The position numbers and the translations under genes were made by a program. Positions 13,839 through 21,815 of a DNA stretch of 31,647 bases are shown here, piece by piece (position 1 is the first letter of the stretch; the number at the start of each line of letters is the position of its first letter). Origin of the DNA: a virus. The notes beneath the pieces were generated by a model, which was not told the DNA's origin, ran no database searches, and saw only the letters and a list, made by a program, of their open reading frames with translations. The stretch spans positions 1 through 31,647 of IMG/VR virus record IMGVR_UViG_3300036945_001153, one strand, 5' to 3'.

Positions 13839-16040
13839 TCAAGCCGGGGATGGAGCGTCGGGATCCGGCGTGGCGATGTTGTAGATGCGGCCGTCGCGGA
13901 TCTCGGCGAGGCCGCGCGCGAGGAGGCGTTCGCGGAGCGTGGGGCCGACGGGGTCGTGGTCCTCGTCGAAGCTGGCGACCTCGATGTCGCCGCCGACGTT
14001 GGTGAGGTAGGCCACCGCCTTGTCGGCGGGATCGAGGGGCTCGGTGTCGCCCTCGCGGACGTGGAGAATCTTGCCGTCCGGAGTCATGACGGGGGTGGTG
14101 TCGATCCAGCCGAAGAGGGCGCGGACGGCGTGCCAGAGCGCGAAGGTGTATTTCACGGCGTCGGCGTAGTCGTTGCGCTCGCCGGTCTTGGGCTCGAGCC
14201 AGCGCCACTCCATGCGGCCGCGATGCATCTTCTGGCCTCGGCGCTCGGTGAGGAATTCGCGGAGGAACTCGTCCTCGACGTAGGCGGGGAACCAGAGGCG
14301 CGGGTGCTTCGTCCGGCCGCGACGGATACGGTCGAAGTCGCCGATGCAGTTGGTGTAGAGCTCGTGCTTCAGGTCGGAGTCGTTGACGTGGTAAACGGTG
14401 ATGGGCTGCTCGCCGACGAAGAAGCGGCCGGTCTTTTCGACGACGATGTCGGGTGAGTGGCCGCCGGTGGTGGCTCCGGCGCCCTTGCAGGGAAAAAAGC
14501 GCAGCTCGCCGGTCATGGGGTCGGAGGTGGAGAGACACCAGGCGCGGACCTCGTTGGTCTCGTAGCCTTCGTCGTAGAAGCCGAGGGCGACGGTGTGCCA
14601 CTCGCCGGGGTGGATCTCGCGCATGATGTCGAGCAGGTGGCGGCCGGTGGTGCGGGCGATCTCGCGGCCGCGCTCGAAGACCTCATCGCCCGGGGGCTCG
14701 TGGCCGATGAAGATGGGCTTGTCGGCTTCGAGGAGCAGCTGGTCGCGCGTCATGCACGCGCCGTGGTCGAGGACGTAGCGATCGCCCTTCTCGGTGAAGC
14801 CGACCTTCACCCACTTCTTTTCGATCTCCTGGTTGTCCACGCCCATGAAGATGGCGGCGCGGCCGGCGGCGTTTTTCGCCGGGGGCACGGGCATGGCGCA
14901 GTAGCGATAGGCGCCGCAGAGGGCGAGGAGGTCGTCGCGCTTGGTCTCGGTGGCGCGCTCGCGGCGCGGGAGGCCGAGGTCCTCGTTGAAGAATTTGCGG
15001 AGCTTGGAGACGTCGCCCTGGGCTTCGAGGAACTTCACGGCGATGGATCCCCACGTGTGCTGGGGGCGGGTGCTGCTCATGTCGCCATCGTCCCAGACGG
15101 AGACGCGGCCGGGGTAGGGCTTGTGCTCATCCTTGCCGAGATTGGTCACCACCCACTTGTGGCAACGCAGCATCTGGGGCTTGTGGTGGTTCAGGATCCG
15201 GCGCTCGGGTTGGGAGCAGCCGGGCAGCTCGCACTCGAGGTAGGTCTGATCGAGAACCTTTTGGTAGTCCCACTCGCCGGCGAGGTCGCGGCAGTGGTCG
15301 AAGCGGAGCCGGTCGAAGTTGAGCCGCTGGTAATGGCCGCAGTGGGGGCAAGGCACGTGCAACTCCTCGCGGGTGCCGGTGAGGTAGTTCTGCTGGGTCT
15401 GGCCATCCCACGAGAGCGGCGTGCCGCCGGCGATCAGTTTTGAATCGGTGAAGTCCTTCACGCGACTCCGGAGCTGATCGAGCGGGTGAGGCTGGTTTGG
15501 CGCGCGGACGATGGCGTCGAGTTCATCCATCGCGCCCAGGCCGGCCGGGCGGCCACGGTAGTCGGAGGGGGCCACGCCGACGAAGTGGACGTCGCCGCCG
15601 AGGAGGCGTAGCACGCGTTTGGTGACGTCGTCGGGATCTTCGCTGAAGACGTCGAGCCGGTTGTGGCGGAGGAGGCGGACCAGGCGGCGGCAGATATCGG
15701 CGGCGTCTTTGCCGGCGGGCATGCCGTAGATGATATTACGCGGCCGGCCGGTGGCGTAGTAGTAGGCGATGATGATGAGGCACGCCAGGGTGAAGCCCTT
15801 CTGCGCGCTCTTCCGGACGATGAATTCGCGCTCGTCGGGGTTGTTGATGAACTGGAAGAGCCGGACGATCAGCGGGAGGTCATCGACGCGGAAGGGCCCG
15901 GCGCGGTCGGGCGACTCCTCCTTCGGGATGTCGAGGACACGGCAGGCCCAATCGAGCAGGCTCTCCTCACTCGCCGGCGCGTAGATGCGCGAGAGGACGG
16001 CGACGAGCGCCATCCGAATCTCGGGGGCGGTGGAGATCAT
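13839..16040 (-). CDS. terL: Terminase large subunit (gpA-like)
   Basis: Starting at the ATG that overlaps the upstream stop (ATGA), the protein is 733 aa. It packages DNA into the prohead. An unusual Walker A-like segment of the gpA type is seen at about residues 75-84 (IVRKSAQKGFT, compare KSARVGYSK in lambda gpA). Walker B follows at about 168-175 (LGAMDELDA), and a zinc-binding pattern with CPHCG at 231-235 and Cys270/Cys275. The later nuclease half includes IFMGVDNQEIEKKWVKVGF and NDYADAVKYTFAL. Lambda gpA is 641 aa, so this version is longer. An upstream in-frame extension to 16238 is Arg-rich and overlaps the neighbour, so it is rejected. Confidence 0.93.
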   Translation of the reverse strand: MISTAPEIRMALVAVLSRIYAPASEESLLDWACRVLDIPKEESPDRAGPFRVDDLPLIVRLFQFINNPDEREFIVRKSAQKGFTLACLIIIAYYYATGRPRNIIYGMPAGKDAADICRRLVRLLRHNRLDVFSEDPDDVTKRVLRLLGGDVHFVGVAPSDYRGRPAGLGAMDELDAIVRAPNQPHPLDQLRSRVKDFTDSKLIAGGTPLSWDGQTQQNYLTGTREELHVPCPHCGHYQRLNFDRLRFDHCRDLAGEWDYQKVLDQTYLECELPGCSQPERRILNHHKPQMLRCHKWVVTNLGKDEHKPYPGRVSVWDDGDMSSTRPQHTWGSIAVKFLEAQGDVSKLRKFFNEDLGLPRRERATETKRDDLLALCGAYRYCAMPVPPAKNAAGRAAIFMGVDNQEIEKKWVKVGFTEKGDRYVLDHGACMTRDQLLLEADKPIFIGHEPPGDEVFERGREIARTTGRHLLDIMREIHPGEWHTVALGFYDEGYETNEVRAWCLSTSDPMTGELRFFPCKGAGATTGGHSPDIVVEKTGRFFVGEQPITVYHVNDSDLKHELYTNCIGDFDRIRRGRTKHPRLWFPAYVEDEFLREFLTERRGQKMHRGRMEWRWLEPKTGERNDYADAVKYTFALWHAVRALFGWIDTTPVMTPDGKILHVREGDTEPLDPADKAVAYLTNVGGDIEVASFDEDHDPVGPTLRERLLARGLAEIRDGRIYNIATPDPDAPSPA

Positions 16041-16363
16041 GTGCGGGGCAGATCGGCCTCGATCAGGCGGGCGAGAGCGCGAGCGGTGGAGATGGGGCGA
16101 AGCTCGGGCCAAGCGGCGGCGCGGGCCTGCATCTTTTTCCGGCCGCAGTCGTTCTCGTAAACAAACCAGTTGAGCCAGCCATCGACGTCGCCGATCTCGC
16201 GGGCGATGGCGGCGAGGTAGGCGTCGAAGGTTTTCCACGACTCCTCCCAGATGGGGAAATCATGGTTGCGGAATATCGCGATCAGGGGGGCGAAGGCGCG
16301 GTCGAGGGTGTCGTGACGGTGGACGACGGTGACGATGAGGAGGACGCGGGCGGTGTGAGTCAT
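16037..16363 (-). CDS. Hypothetical protein between small and large terminase positions
   Basis: This 108-aa protein starts MTHTARVLLIVTVVHRHDTL. It has an aromatic middle (HDFPIWEESWKTFDAYLAAI, then GDVDGWLNWFVYENDCGRKK) and a helical C-terminus. Both ends overlap neighbouring genes by 4 bp, so it is translated within the packaging operon. The N-terminal hydrophobic stretch is short and looks like a buried beta strand, not a membrane span. I do not recognise the family; a packaging accessory role is suggested only by position. Confidence 0.6.
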   Translation of the reverse strand: MTHTARVLLIVTVVHRHDTLDRAFAPLIAIFRNHDFPIWEESWKTFDAYLAAIAREIGDVDGWLNWFVYENDCGRKKMQARAAAWPELRPISTARALARLIEADLPRT

Positions 16364-17436
16364 GCGGCGGCGAGATCTGGCGCGGGGGGCGCGGTGAACT
16401 TGTTTGCCACGAGGGCGGCGAAGAGGCGGTTGACCTCGCCTCGGTAGAGCTTGCGGCGGTCGTTGCGGGGCAGCGTGTCGAGCTGGCTTTCGATGCGGTC
16501 GAAAAGCGCGAGCACGCCGTCGCGGAGCGGCGTGTGGATCTCGTGCAAGACAGCGGTGACCTCGTCGGCGGGCCAGAGCTTGCCCTGGGCTGCGAGCACT
16601 TCTTGGGCGTCGCGCTCGTAGGCGCGGAGATCGTTGCGGAGCTTTTGCCAGCGGCGCTCGGCGACCTCGGCCTCGGCGTCTTTGCCGGCGAGGATAAGCT
16701 CGGTGTATTTGGATCCGGCGGCGGCCTCGGCATCGCGCAAGCGCTCAAGGGTGGCGGAGAAGCCGGTGGCGACGCGGGGAGTCGGCGGTGCCGAGGGCAA
16801 CACGGAGCCAGCGGTGGCAGCGACGGCAGAGGTGGCGGCTGTGGTAACGTTACCACAAGCCGCGGCGGGCGGTGGCGAGCTCCAGGGCGGGCAGCCGGGA
16901 TCGGCGGTTTCAAGGCGGGCCGACTGGGCGGCGAGCTGGACGAGGTGGTCGGGGACGCGGTTTTTTTTGTGCCGCGCATACCAGGCCTTCATTTGGGCGG
17001 GCTCGTCGAGCGGGGGGAGGTCGGGCTCGGGCTGGGCCTGGCGGCCGAGGGCGATCCAATGCTTCAGGGTGCGCTCGGCGGCTTGGTAGATCTCGACGTA
17101 GTGGGCGAGCGGGTGCTGGTAGCCGGCCTTTTTTGTCGGGGGTCGGGCGAGGATCTCGCGGGGGAGGATGGGCTCGAGCTCCTTCAGCTCGGCGGGGTTG
17201 AGGCGGCGGCGGCCGGTGGACCAGATCTTGAGGAGGTTGGCCTGGCGCTCTCGGGCTAGGCGGGCGACTGTGTCGGGGTCGGCATCGGTGAGGACGGTGG
17301 TCTCGAGGCGGGCGCGGTCAGCCTCGGGGAGACGCTGGCCAGCGGCGACCTGGGCGACGGAGTTGCGCAGATCGGCGCCGAGGACCTTGGCGGCGGAGTC
17401 GGGCGGGAGCGTGGTGTCTGGAAGGGGCTCAGACAT
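16360..17436 (-). CDS. Possible small terminase/packaging-associated protein
   Basis: This 358-aa protein starts MSEPLPDTTLPPDSAAKVLG. The N-terminal ~150 residues are helical (VAAGQRLPEADRARLETTVL; HYVEIYQAAERTLKHWIALG) and could hold a DNA-binding domain. A Pro/Ala/Thr-rich linker spans about residues 185-225. A charged helical C-terminal half follows (DAEAEVAERRWQKLRNDLRA). Location two genes before the large terminase suits a small terminase subunit, but no diagnostic motif is visible. The linker encodes AAACGNVTT because an 18-bp palindrome lies in the gene. It overlaps the PLD-like gene by 8 bp. Confidence 0.5.
   Translation of the reverse strand: MSEPLPDTTLPPDSAAKVLGADLRNSVAQVAAGQRLPEADRARLETTVLTDADPDTVARLARERQANLLKIWSTGRRRLNPAELKELEPILPREILARPPTKKAGYQHPLAHYVEIYQAAERTLKHWIALGRQAQPEPDLPPLDEPAQMKAWYARHKKNRVPDHLVQLAAQSARLETADPGCPPWSSPPPAAACGNVTTAATSAVAATAGSVLPSAPPTPRVATGFSATLERLRDAEAAAGSKYTELILAGKDAEAEVAERRWQKLRNDLRAYERDAQEVLAAQGKLWPADEVTAVLHEIHTPLRDGVLALFDRIESQLDTLPRNDRRKLYRGEVNRLFAALVANKFTAPPAPDLAAA
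16840..16857. promoter_or_regulatory. 18-bp palindrome TGTGGTAACGTTACCACA, copy 2
   Basis: A perfect copy located inside coding sequence, in the low-complexity linker of the 358-aa protein, where it encodes CGNVTT. Sitting in a disordered linker suggests the site is tolerated there and was placed or retained for its DNA role. Confidence 0.65.
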
Positions 17437-18109
17437 GGTCGGCGGCGGGGCGCGAGTAGGCGGCGATCTCGTCTATCCAGGCGGCGTGGAAGTCGTGGGT
17501 GACGGCGTTGTTGAAAACGCAAAGTTGCTCGACGTTGTCGGAGCTGCGGAGGTTGGCGGAGCCCTCGAGGGTGAGACGGTCGGGGCGGTCGCGGAAAGGG
17601 AGGAGGATGACCTTGGCGTGGTTGCGGGTGACGACGGGAGTGACGCCGTGGGGCGCCAGGGCGGCGCAGACGGCGGCGTAGACGGTGGTCTTGTCGACCT
17701 GCTGGAAGTAGTGGGAGACGACGAGGGTGAGGCGCTCGACGCGGCCGGTGGCGAGGAGGCGGGCGAGGCCGGTGGCGTTGGCGGCGCTGAGGCCGAGGGT
17801 GGCGATGCGGAGGTGACCGACCGGGCCGAGGGCGCCGATGATGGCGGGGATGAGGTCGAAGAGGACGAAGTCGCCACGGAGGAGGGCGTGAAGGCGCTCG
17901 GTGTCGTCGGTGGGCAGGTGCGGGAGGATCTGCGCGGCGTTCTCGGGGCGGATGAGGTTGCGGATCCCGGCGCGGTTCACCTTCTCGACGGCCTTGACGG
18001 TCTGGAAACGATTCGCGGGCGCGCCGAACTGCGGGCCCGCGCGATCGCGGCGGCGGTCGAGATCGGCCAGGGCTTCGGCGAGGTCGGTGTTGAGAGCGGG
18101 GAGGGTCAT
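17429..18109 (-). CDS. PLD-like (phospholipase D-like) domain protein
   Basis: This 226-aa protein carries one PLD-type motif: His164-x-Lys166 in NHAKVILL, then LEGSANLRSSDNVEQ with the expected Ser184/Asn186 and a trailing Glu194. A single HKD-type motif implies action as a dimer if active. Similar proteins in phages are encoded next to terminase genes, and a nuclease or DNA-processing role is plausible but unproven. The N-terminal ~60 residues are helical and basic (LADLDRRRDRAG; AVEKVNRAGIRNLI). It overlaps the methyltransferase stop by 4 bp and the following gene by 8 bp. Confidence 0.75.
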   Translation of the reverse strand: MTLPALNTDLAEALADLDRRRDRAGPQFGAPANRFQTVKAVEKVNRAGIRNLIRPENAAQILPHLPTDDTERLHALLRGDFVLFDLIPAIIGALGPVGHLRIATLGLSAANATGLARLLATGRVERLTLVVSHYFQQVDKTTVYAAVCAALAPHGVTPVVTRNHAKVILLPFRDRPDRLTLEGSANLRSSDNVEQLCVFNNAVTHDFHAAWIDEIAAYSRPAADHV

Positions 18110-19482
18110 GAAAACAGGGCCGTGACGTCGGCCGCCCCGCTTAGGCCGAGCGTCTCGGCGGCGCCCTGGATCTGGCGGTCTTCGGACACGGGACGAAGGC
18201 GCCGCGCGCGGCGGCCGCCGCCGAGGGCGAGCCAGCGACGGACGGTGGTGTCGACGTGGGCGGGCTCCATCTCGATACCGCGGTATCGGCGCTCGACGAG
18301 GTCGCAGGCCAGGAGCGTGGTGCCGGATCCGTTGAACGGATCAAAGACGACGGCGCCGGGCGCGCTGCCATCGATGAGCAGCCGGCGGACGAGGTTGACC
18401 GGCTTCATGGTCGGGTGGAGGTCGTTGACGGTGGGCTTGTCCTCGCGAAGGACGGAGCGGCGGAAGTCGCGCAGCTGCTCGATCTCGGCGACGAGGGCGG
18501 CCTTGCTCATCTTAGCGGCGGGCAGCTCGTCATCGATGACGGCCGCGCCGATGCCGCCATAGAAGCGGTGGGCGCCCTTCCACCCGTAGACGATGAACTC
18601 ATGCTTCGGGTGGTAGTCCTTCCGGCCCATCACCTGGCCGTTCTTCACCCAGACGAGGTAGTCGCCCCAGGTCACGCCGGCGTCGTCCATGGCGAGGCGG
18701 ACGTTGTGCAGCTCCTGCCCGCTCATGAAGACGTAGACGGTGTTTTTCGGGGCGAAGGGGATGGCGGCCAGGAAGGCGCCGAAGAAGCGCCGGTAGTCGG
18801 CGAGGTCGTCGTTGGCGATCGGGCGGTGGGCGCTCTCGCCCTTCATGGCCCGCTCCTTTTCGACGTAGTCGACGCCGTAGGGCGGATCCGTGACGACCTG
18901 ATCGACGACGTCGCCGGCGAGCAGCCGCTGGACGTCCTCCGGGCGGGTCGAGTCGCCGCAGAGCAGCCGGTGCGGACCGAGCAGGTAGATGTCACCCGTC
19001 CGCGTCTCCACGGTGGCGCAAGCCGCCGCCGGTTCGACCCATGCAGGTTGGTTAGTCTCAGGGGGCGGGAGTAGCTTCGAGATCTGGACGTCGGGAAGGC
19101 CAGTCAGGGCGAGGTCGGCGCCGCCGAGCTGCAGCTCCTCGAGGATGGTGCGGAGGCCGGAGCGGTCGTCTTTGCCGGCGCCTTGGTTGGCGGCGATCAT
19201 CTTCGCCAGGTGGCGCGGCTCGTCCCAGTCGACCACGACGGCGACGGCGTGCGTGTAGCCGAGCTCGAGGAGGACCTTGCGGCGGAGGTGACCGGAAACG
19301 AGCAGGCCGTTGCGCCGGTTCCAGACGACGGGGTCAAAGTAGGCGTCGACGAGGCTTTTCTTCAGCTTCTCCCATCCCTCGGTGCCTGGCTCCGGATGCT
19401 CGCGCGGATTCCGCGGATGCGGACGCAGATCCACCAAGGGCAGATTCTCCAAGACTAAGGACGCGCTTCGTTTTTCGCTCAC
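18106..19482 (-). CDS. ParB-domain/DNA methyltransferase fusion
   Basis: This 458-aa protein joins an N-terminal ParB-like domain (about residues 12-100, with PHPRNPREH and SGHLRRK) to a C-terminal N4/N6 DNA methyltransferase. Motif IV DPPYGVDYV is at about residue 199 and the cofactor motif DPFNGSGTTLLA follows near 395, so the order is the beta class. Such enzymes methylate adenine or cytosine amino groups in DNA, often protecting phage DNA from host restriction; the target site cannot be read from sequence. The start is GTG, 12 nt after a TTTGACA box. It is the first gene after the 578-bp non-coding region and leads the packaging operon. Confidence 0.9.
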   Translation of the reverse strand: MSEKRSASLVLENLPLVDLRPHPRNPREHPEPGTEGWEKLKKSLVDAYFDPVVWNRRNGLLVSGHLRRKVLLELGYTHAVAVVVDWDEPRHLAKMIAANQGAGKDDRSGLRTILEELQLGGADLALTGLPDVQISKLLPPPETNQPAWVEPAAACATVETRTGDIYLLGPHRLLCGDSTRPEDVQRLLAGDVVDQVVTDPPYGVDYVEKERAMKGESAHRPIANDDLADYRRFFGAFLAAIPFAPKNTVYVFMSGQELHNVRLAMDDAGVTWGDYLVWVKNGQVMGRKDYHPKHEFIVYGWKGAHRFYGGIGAAVIDDELPAAKMSKAALVAEIEQLRDFRRSVLREDKPTVNDLHPTMKPVNLVRRLLIDGSAPGAVVFDPFNGSGTTLLACDLVERRYRGIEMEPAHVDTTVRRWLALGGGRRARRLRPVSEDRQIQGAAETLGLSGAADVTALFS

Positions 19483-19494
19483 GCCTCGTGCGTG

Positions 19495-19501
19495 GTGTCA
19501 A
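19495..19501 (-). promoter_or_regulatory. TTTGACA box
   Basis: The minus strand reads CTTTGACACC, 12 nt before the GTG start of the methyltransferase at 19482. Confidence 0.45.
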
Positions 19502-19685
19502 AGGTGCAAAGGAAAAAACGGGCCGCGCGTGCAAAAAAAGAGGTCGGGTCGGTTAACCCGTGCTGAGGCGGGCGGCGGGGTAAAAGATTCCTTACCCCCC
19601 CACCCGGGGCAGGGTGCAGGGGTCGCACGGGCCTTTTCTGGGCATGCTTTGGTGCTCTTCTTTGGTTAAAAGTGCAAAAGTCCCC

Positions 19686-19707
19686 TGCAACCTATGCAAC
19701 CTATGCA
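19686..19707. repeat. Direct repeats TGCAACCTA (iteron-like)
   Basis: TGCAACCTA occurs at 19686-19694 and 19695-19703 and is followed by TGCA. Related CTTATGCA is near 19739 and CCTATGCA is at 19889-19896. These are short iteron-like repeats in the non-coding region. Confidence 0.55.
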
Positions 19708-19813
19708 GCCGGTGAAGCAAAAGCCCGATGGCAGCCACCTTATGCAAGGGCAGGTTTCGCACGGGTCGCAGAGGTCCTTACTCAAAACCGAGGGGGAGCG
19801 GGGGCGGCGGGGG

Positions 19814-19859
19814 CCGGTCGGTCGGGTCAACCGCTGCAGCGGCCGACCCGACCGACCGG
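19814..19859. repeat. Perfect 15-bp inverted repeat with nested 12-bp palindrome
   Basis: CCGGTCGGTCGGGTC (19814-19828) is exactly complementary to GACCCGACCGACCGG (19845-19859). The 16-nt centre contains the palindrome CCGCTGCAGCGG (19831-19842). No T-tract follows on either strand, so it is not a standard terminator. It could be an initiator-binding or cruciform site. Confidence 0.85.
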
Positions 19860-19976
19860 AAAGGCAGGATCTAGCAACGCCGGCAGGACCTATGCACGGG
19901 TCACCTGCATGGGTGAGGGGCGGACCCCTGCGGCGATCGCGCCGGCGGCCGTGGCGGCCCGAACCGTGCGCCAGAC

Positions 19977-19994
19977 TGTGGTATCGTTACCGTA
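19977..19994. promoter_or_regulatory. Degenerate copy of the 18-bp palindrome
   Basis: TGTGGTATCGTTACCGTA matches the 18-bp palindrome at 15 of 18 positions. It directly abuts the helicase-operon terminator. Confidence 0.4.
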
Positions 19995-20035
19995 AAACGA
20001 AGCGGCCGCCGGCGAGATCTCGCGCGGCGGCCGCT
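19992..20035 (-). terminator. Hairpin terminator of the replication operon
   Basis: AGCGGCCGCC (20001-20010) pairs with GGCGGCCGCT (20026-20035), and the inner palindrome GCGAGATCTCGC extends the stem. On the minus strand it is followed by TCGTTTTACGG. It lies 25 nt after the helicase stop. Confidence 0.8.
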
Positions 20036-20060
20036 GGGCTGGTGGGGATAGGCGCGGCTC

Positions 20061-21815
20061 TCAGGCCGTCGCCTTGATCAGCGAGACCCGGTAGACCTTG
20101 TTGCGGCCGTCGCCTTCCTTCTGGAAGCGCACGCGGCGGGATCCGACCGTGAAGACGCGGCCGGTCTTGCCGGACATCTCGTCCGTCAGCATCCGACCCA
20201 TGCGACTCGCGGCCGAGGGCTTGAGCAGGTAGTGACGGAGGGTTTGGCCATCCTCTTTGTAGTCGGCCTTGCCCTCGCCCATCATGAACTCGAAGAGCTC
20301 GCTCTCGTAGCAGAGGTCGACGATCTCCTGGAACGTGTAGGCCAGTGACTCGGTGATCCCGTCGCCGCTCTCCTTGGGCTCGCCCAGGTGCTTGCCCATC
20401 AGCTCCACCAGCCGGCGTTGATGCGGGGTCTTCTGGTCGGCCTGCTGCTCCTCGGGTGGTTTGACCAGCGGGTTGCCGTAGCCGGCCGCCTGGACGACGC
20501 CTCCGAAGATGTCCGACCACTCGGCGAAGGTCGCGACGCGGTAGGGCTTGCCCTCCTCGCCCGCCTTGGGCCGGCCGTTGTCGTCCCAATGGCGGATGAA
20601 GGCCCACAGCGCGCTGAGGAACTCGCTCCGGATCTCGTTTCGGTTGAGGACGACGGGGTTGAGGTCGCGGCGGTGCTGCTTCTCCTGGAGGTCAAAGTTC
20701 TCCACGTGCACGTCGCACTGGAGCATGCGGCGCTGGAGATCGGGCGAAAGGCTGAGGTTATTGCCCGTCACCAGGAGGATCGTGCCCTTGCGAGCGCGGA
20801 ACTTTTGCTGCGTGCCCATCACGCGGCCGCCCCAGACGGGCGAGGTCACAAATGCCTCCAGCAGGGCGCTCTCGAGGTGGCCTTTGAGGTTGTCGTAAAA
20901 GAGATACGGCGAGCCCTGGAGCGCGGCCGAGTCGAGCGATTTGCGCAACTCGTCCTCGTTTGCACGGGTCGTAGTTTCGGGCAGGCCGTAGCTGGGGACG
21001 ATGCCCATCTGCGCAAGGAGCGACTTGCCGCCGCCGGCCGCGCTGGCGCGAAACACGAAGCCCATCCTCGACGCCTCGATCGACTGCAGGCCCATGCCGA
21101 AGAGCGCCACCGCTTCGCAGATCGCCACGCTCTTCGACCGGCTCTGGCCCGTCTTTGGATCGACGTCGGCCCATTGGAACTCGGAGTAGTAGTCCTCGAT
21201 GATGGCGCGGGCCTTCTCGATCTTCATCGTCTCGTCGATCTTCACGTCGCTGGGCATAGTGTAGATGCCGCTCTCCTCGTCGTAGCCTTCCTCGAGGAGC
21301 CAGCGGCCGCCATCGCGGCGAAAGACCGGCATGCGCACCAGGTTGACGCGCGTCAGCGGTCGCAGGCCGTAGCGGAAGTCGTCGCTCCGGAGCGTGGCCT
21401 TCGCCACCACCTCGGGCATGTCTCGCACCTTGCGGACGATCTGCTTGTTCTTCCCACCGCCGACGAGCACGTCCTCAAAAACCACCACGTGCTTCGAGAT
21501 CCAGGTCAGGAAGCGGGTGGCGTCCATCGGATCGAGGAGGCCCGTGGTCGGATCGATCGTCATCACCACGCCTTCGCGGCGGAAGATCGGATGCTCCGAC
21601 AGGGCCGCCAGCATGTCCTTGGCGAAGTCCGCGATCACGCGGTTGTCGCGGCCGGGCAGCTCCACCCACATGCGCTGGTCCTCGCCAGCCTTCGGTGGAT
21701 CCTTGGCCACGCTGAGGCCCATCGACGCGGCGGCCGCATCGACCTCCGCGCCGTGTTGCCGCCTCGCCCAGGCGTTGGCTACGTCGATGTCGTTTTGATT
21801 GGTGGGGTCGCTCAC
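20061..21815 (-). CDS. Phage replicative helicase-like P-loop ATPase
   Basis: This 584-aa protein has Walker A at about residues 256-265 (RASAAGGGKS), Walker B at about 304-309 (YLFYDN), a sensor-like TGNN at 350-353, and a likely arginine finger in DLQRRML (362-363). The layout fits superfamily-3/D5-like or virulence-E-like helicases used by phages and plasmids to unwind their origin; the exact family is uncertain. The start is GTG overlapping the primase stop by 4 bp (GTGA), so primase and helicase are coupled. The C-terminal domain (YTFQEIVDLCYESELFEFMM) resembles the winged-helix end of such helicases. The gene ends just before a terminator and the putative origin region. Confidence 0.8.
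   Translation of the reverse strand: MSDPTNQNDIDVANAWARRQHGAEVDAAAASMGLSVAKDPPKAGEDQRMWVELPGRDNRVIADFAKDMLAALSEHPIFRREGVVMTIDPTTGLLDPMDATRFLTWISKHVVVFEDVLVGGGKNKQIVRKVRDMPEVVAKATLRSDDFRYGLRPLTRVNLVRMPVFRRDGGRWLLEEGYDEESGIYTMPSDVKIDETMKIEKARAIIEDYYSEFQWADVDPKTGQSRSKSVAICEAVALFGMGLQSIEASRMGFVFRASAAGGGKSLLAQMGIVPSYGLPETTTRANEDELRKSLDSAALQGSPYLFYDNLKGHLESALLEAFVTSPVWGGRVMGTQQKFRARKGTILLVTGNNLSLSPDLQRRMLQCDVHVENFDLQEKQHRRDLNPVVLNRNEIRSEFLSALWAFIRHWDDNGRPKAGEEGKPYRVATFAEWSDIFGGVVQAAGYGNPLVKPPEEQQADQKTPHQRRLVELMGKHLGEPKESGDGITESLAYTFQEIVDLCYESELFEFMMGEGKADYKEDGQTLRHYLLKPSAASRMGRMLTDEMSGKTGRVFTVGSRRVRFQKEGDGRNKVYRVSLIKATA

Larger units (their letters stand above)
19483..20060. other. 578-bp non-coding control region, candidate replication origin
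   Basis: No convincing gene is present on either strand. From left to right it holds: a TTTGACA box; GTGCAAA direct repeats at 19504, 19529 and 19672; CCTATGCA-type direct repeats at 19691, 19700 and 19889; three G5 tracts at 19792-19813; a perfect 15-bp inverted repeat with a nested 12-bp palindrome at 19814-19859; a degenerate copy of the 18-bp palindrome at 19977; and the helicase-operon terminator. Direct repeats plus an inverted repeat next to primase and helicase genes are the usual signs of an origin, but this is inference. Confidence 0.5.

Noticed and set aside
18106-19482. ParB-methyltransferase fusion as a novel system
   Set aside because: This domain combination is common in phages and prophages, so it is annotated but not claimed as new.
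1585-19501. TTTGACA boxes as sigma70 -35 elements
   Set aside because: At 12-13 nt from the start codon the -10 box would be inside the gene, and no TATAAT-like sequence is seen at the right distance.
19792-19826. G-quadruplex in the candidate origin
   Set aside because: There are only three G5 tracts with a distant GGG as fourth, which is marginal in so GC-rich a sequence. It is mentioned within the region only.
19672-20077. Plus-strand frames of 107 and 127 codons in the non-coding region
   Set aside because: Both run through the inverted repeat and terminator, have Arg/Pro/Gly-rich composition, lack a ribosome site and show no domain.
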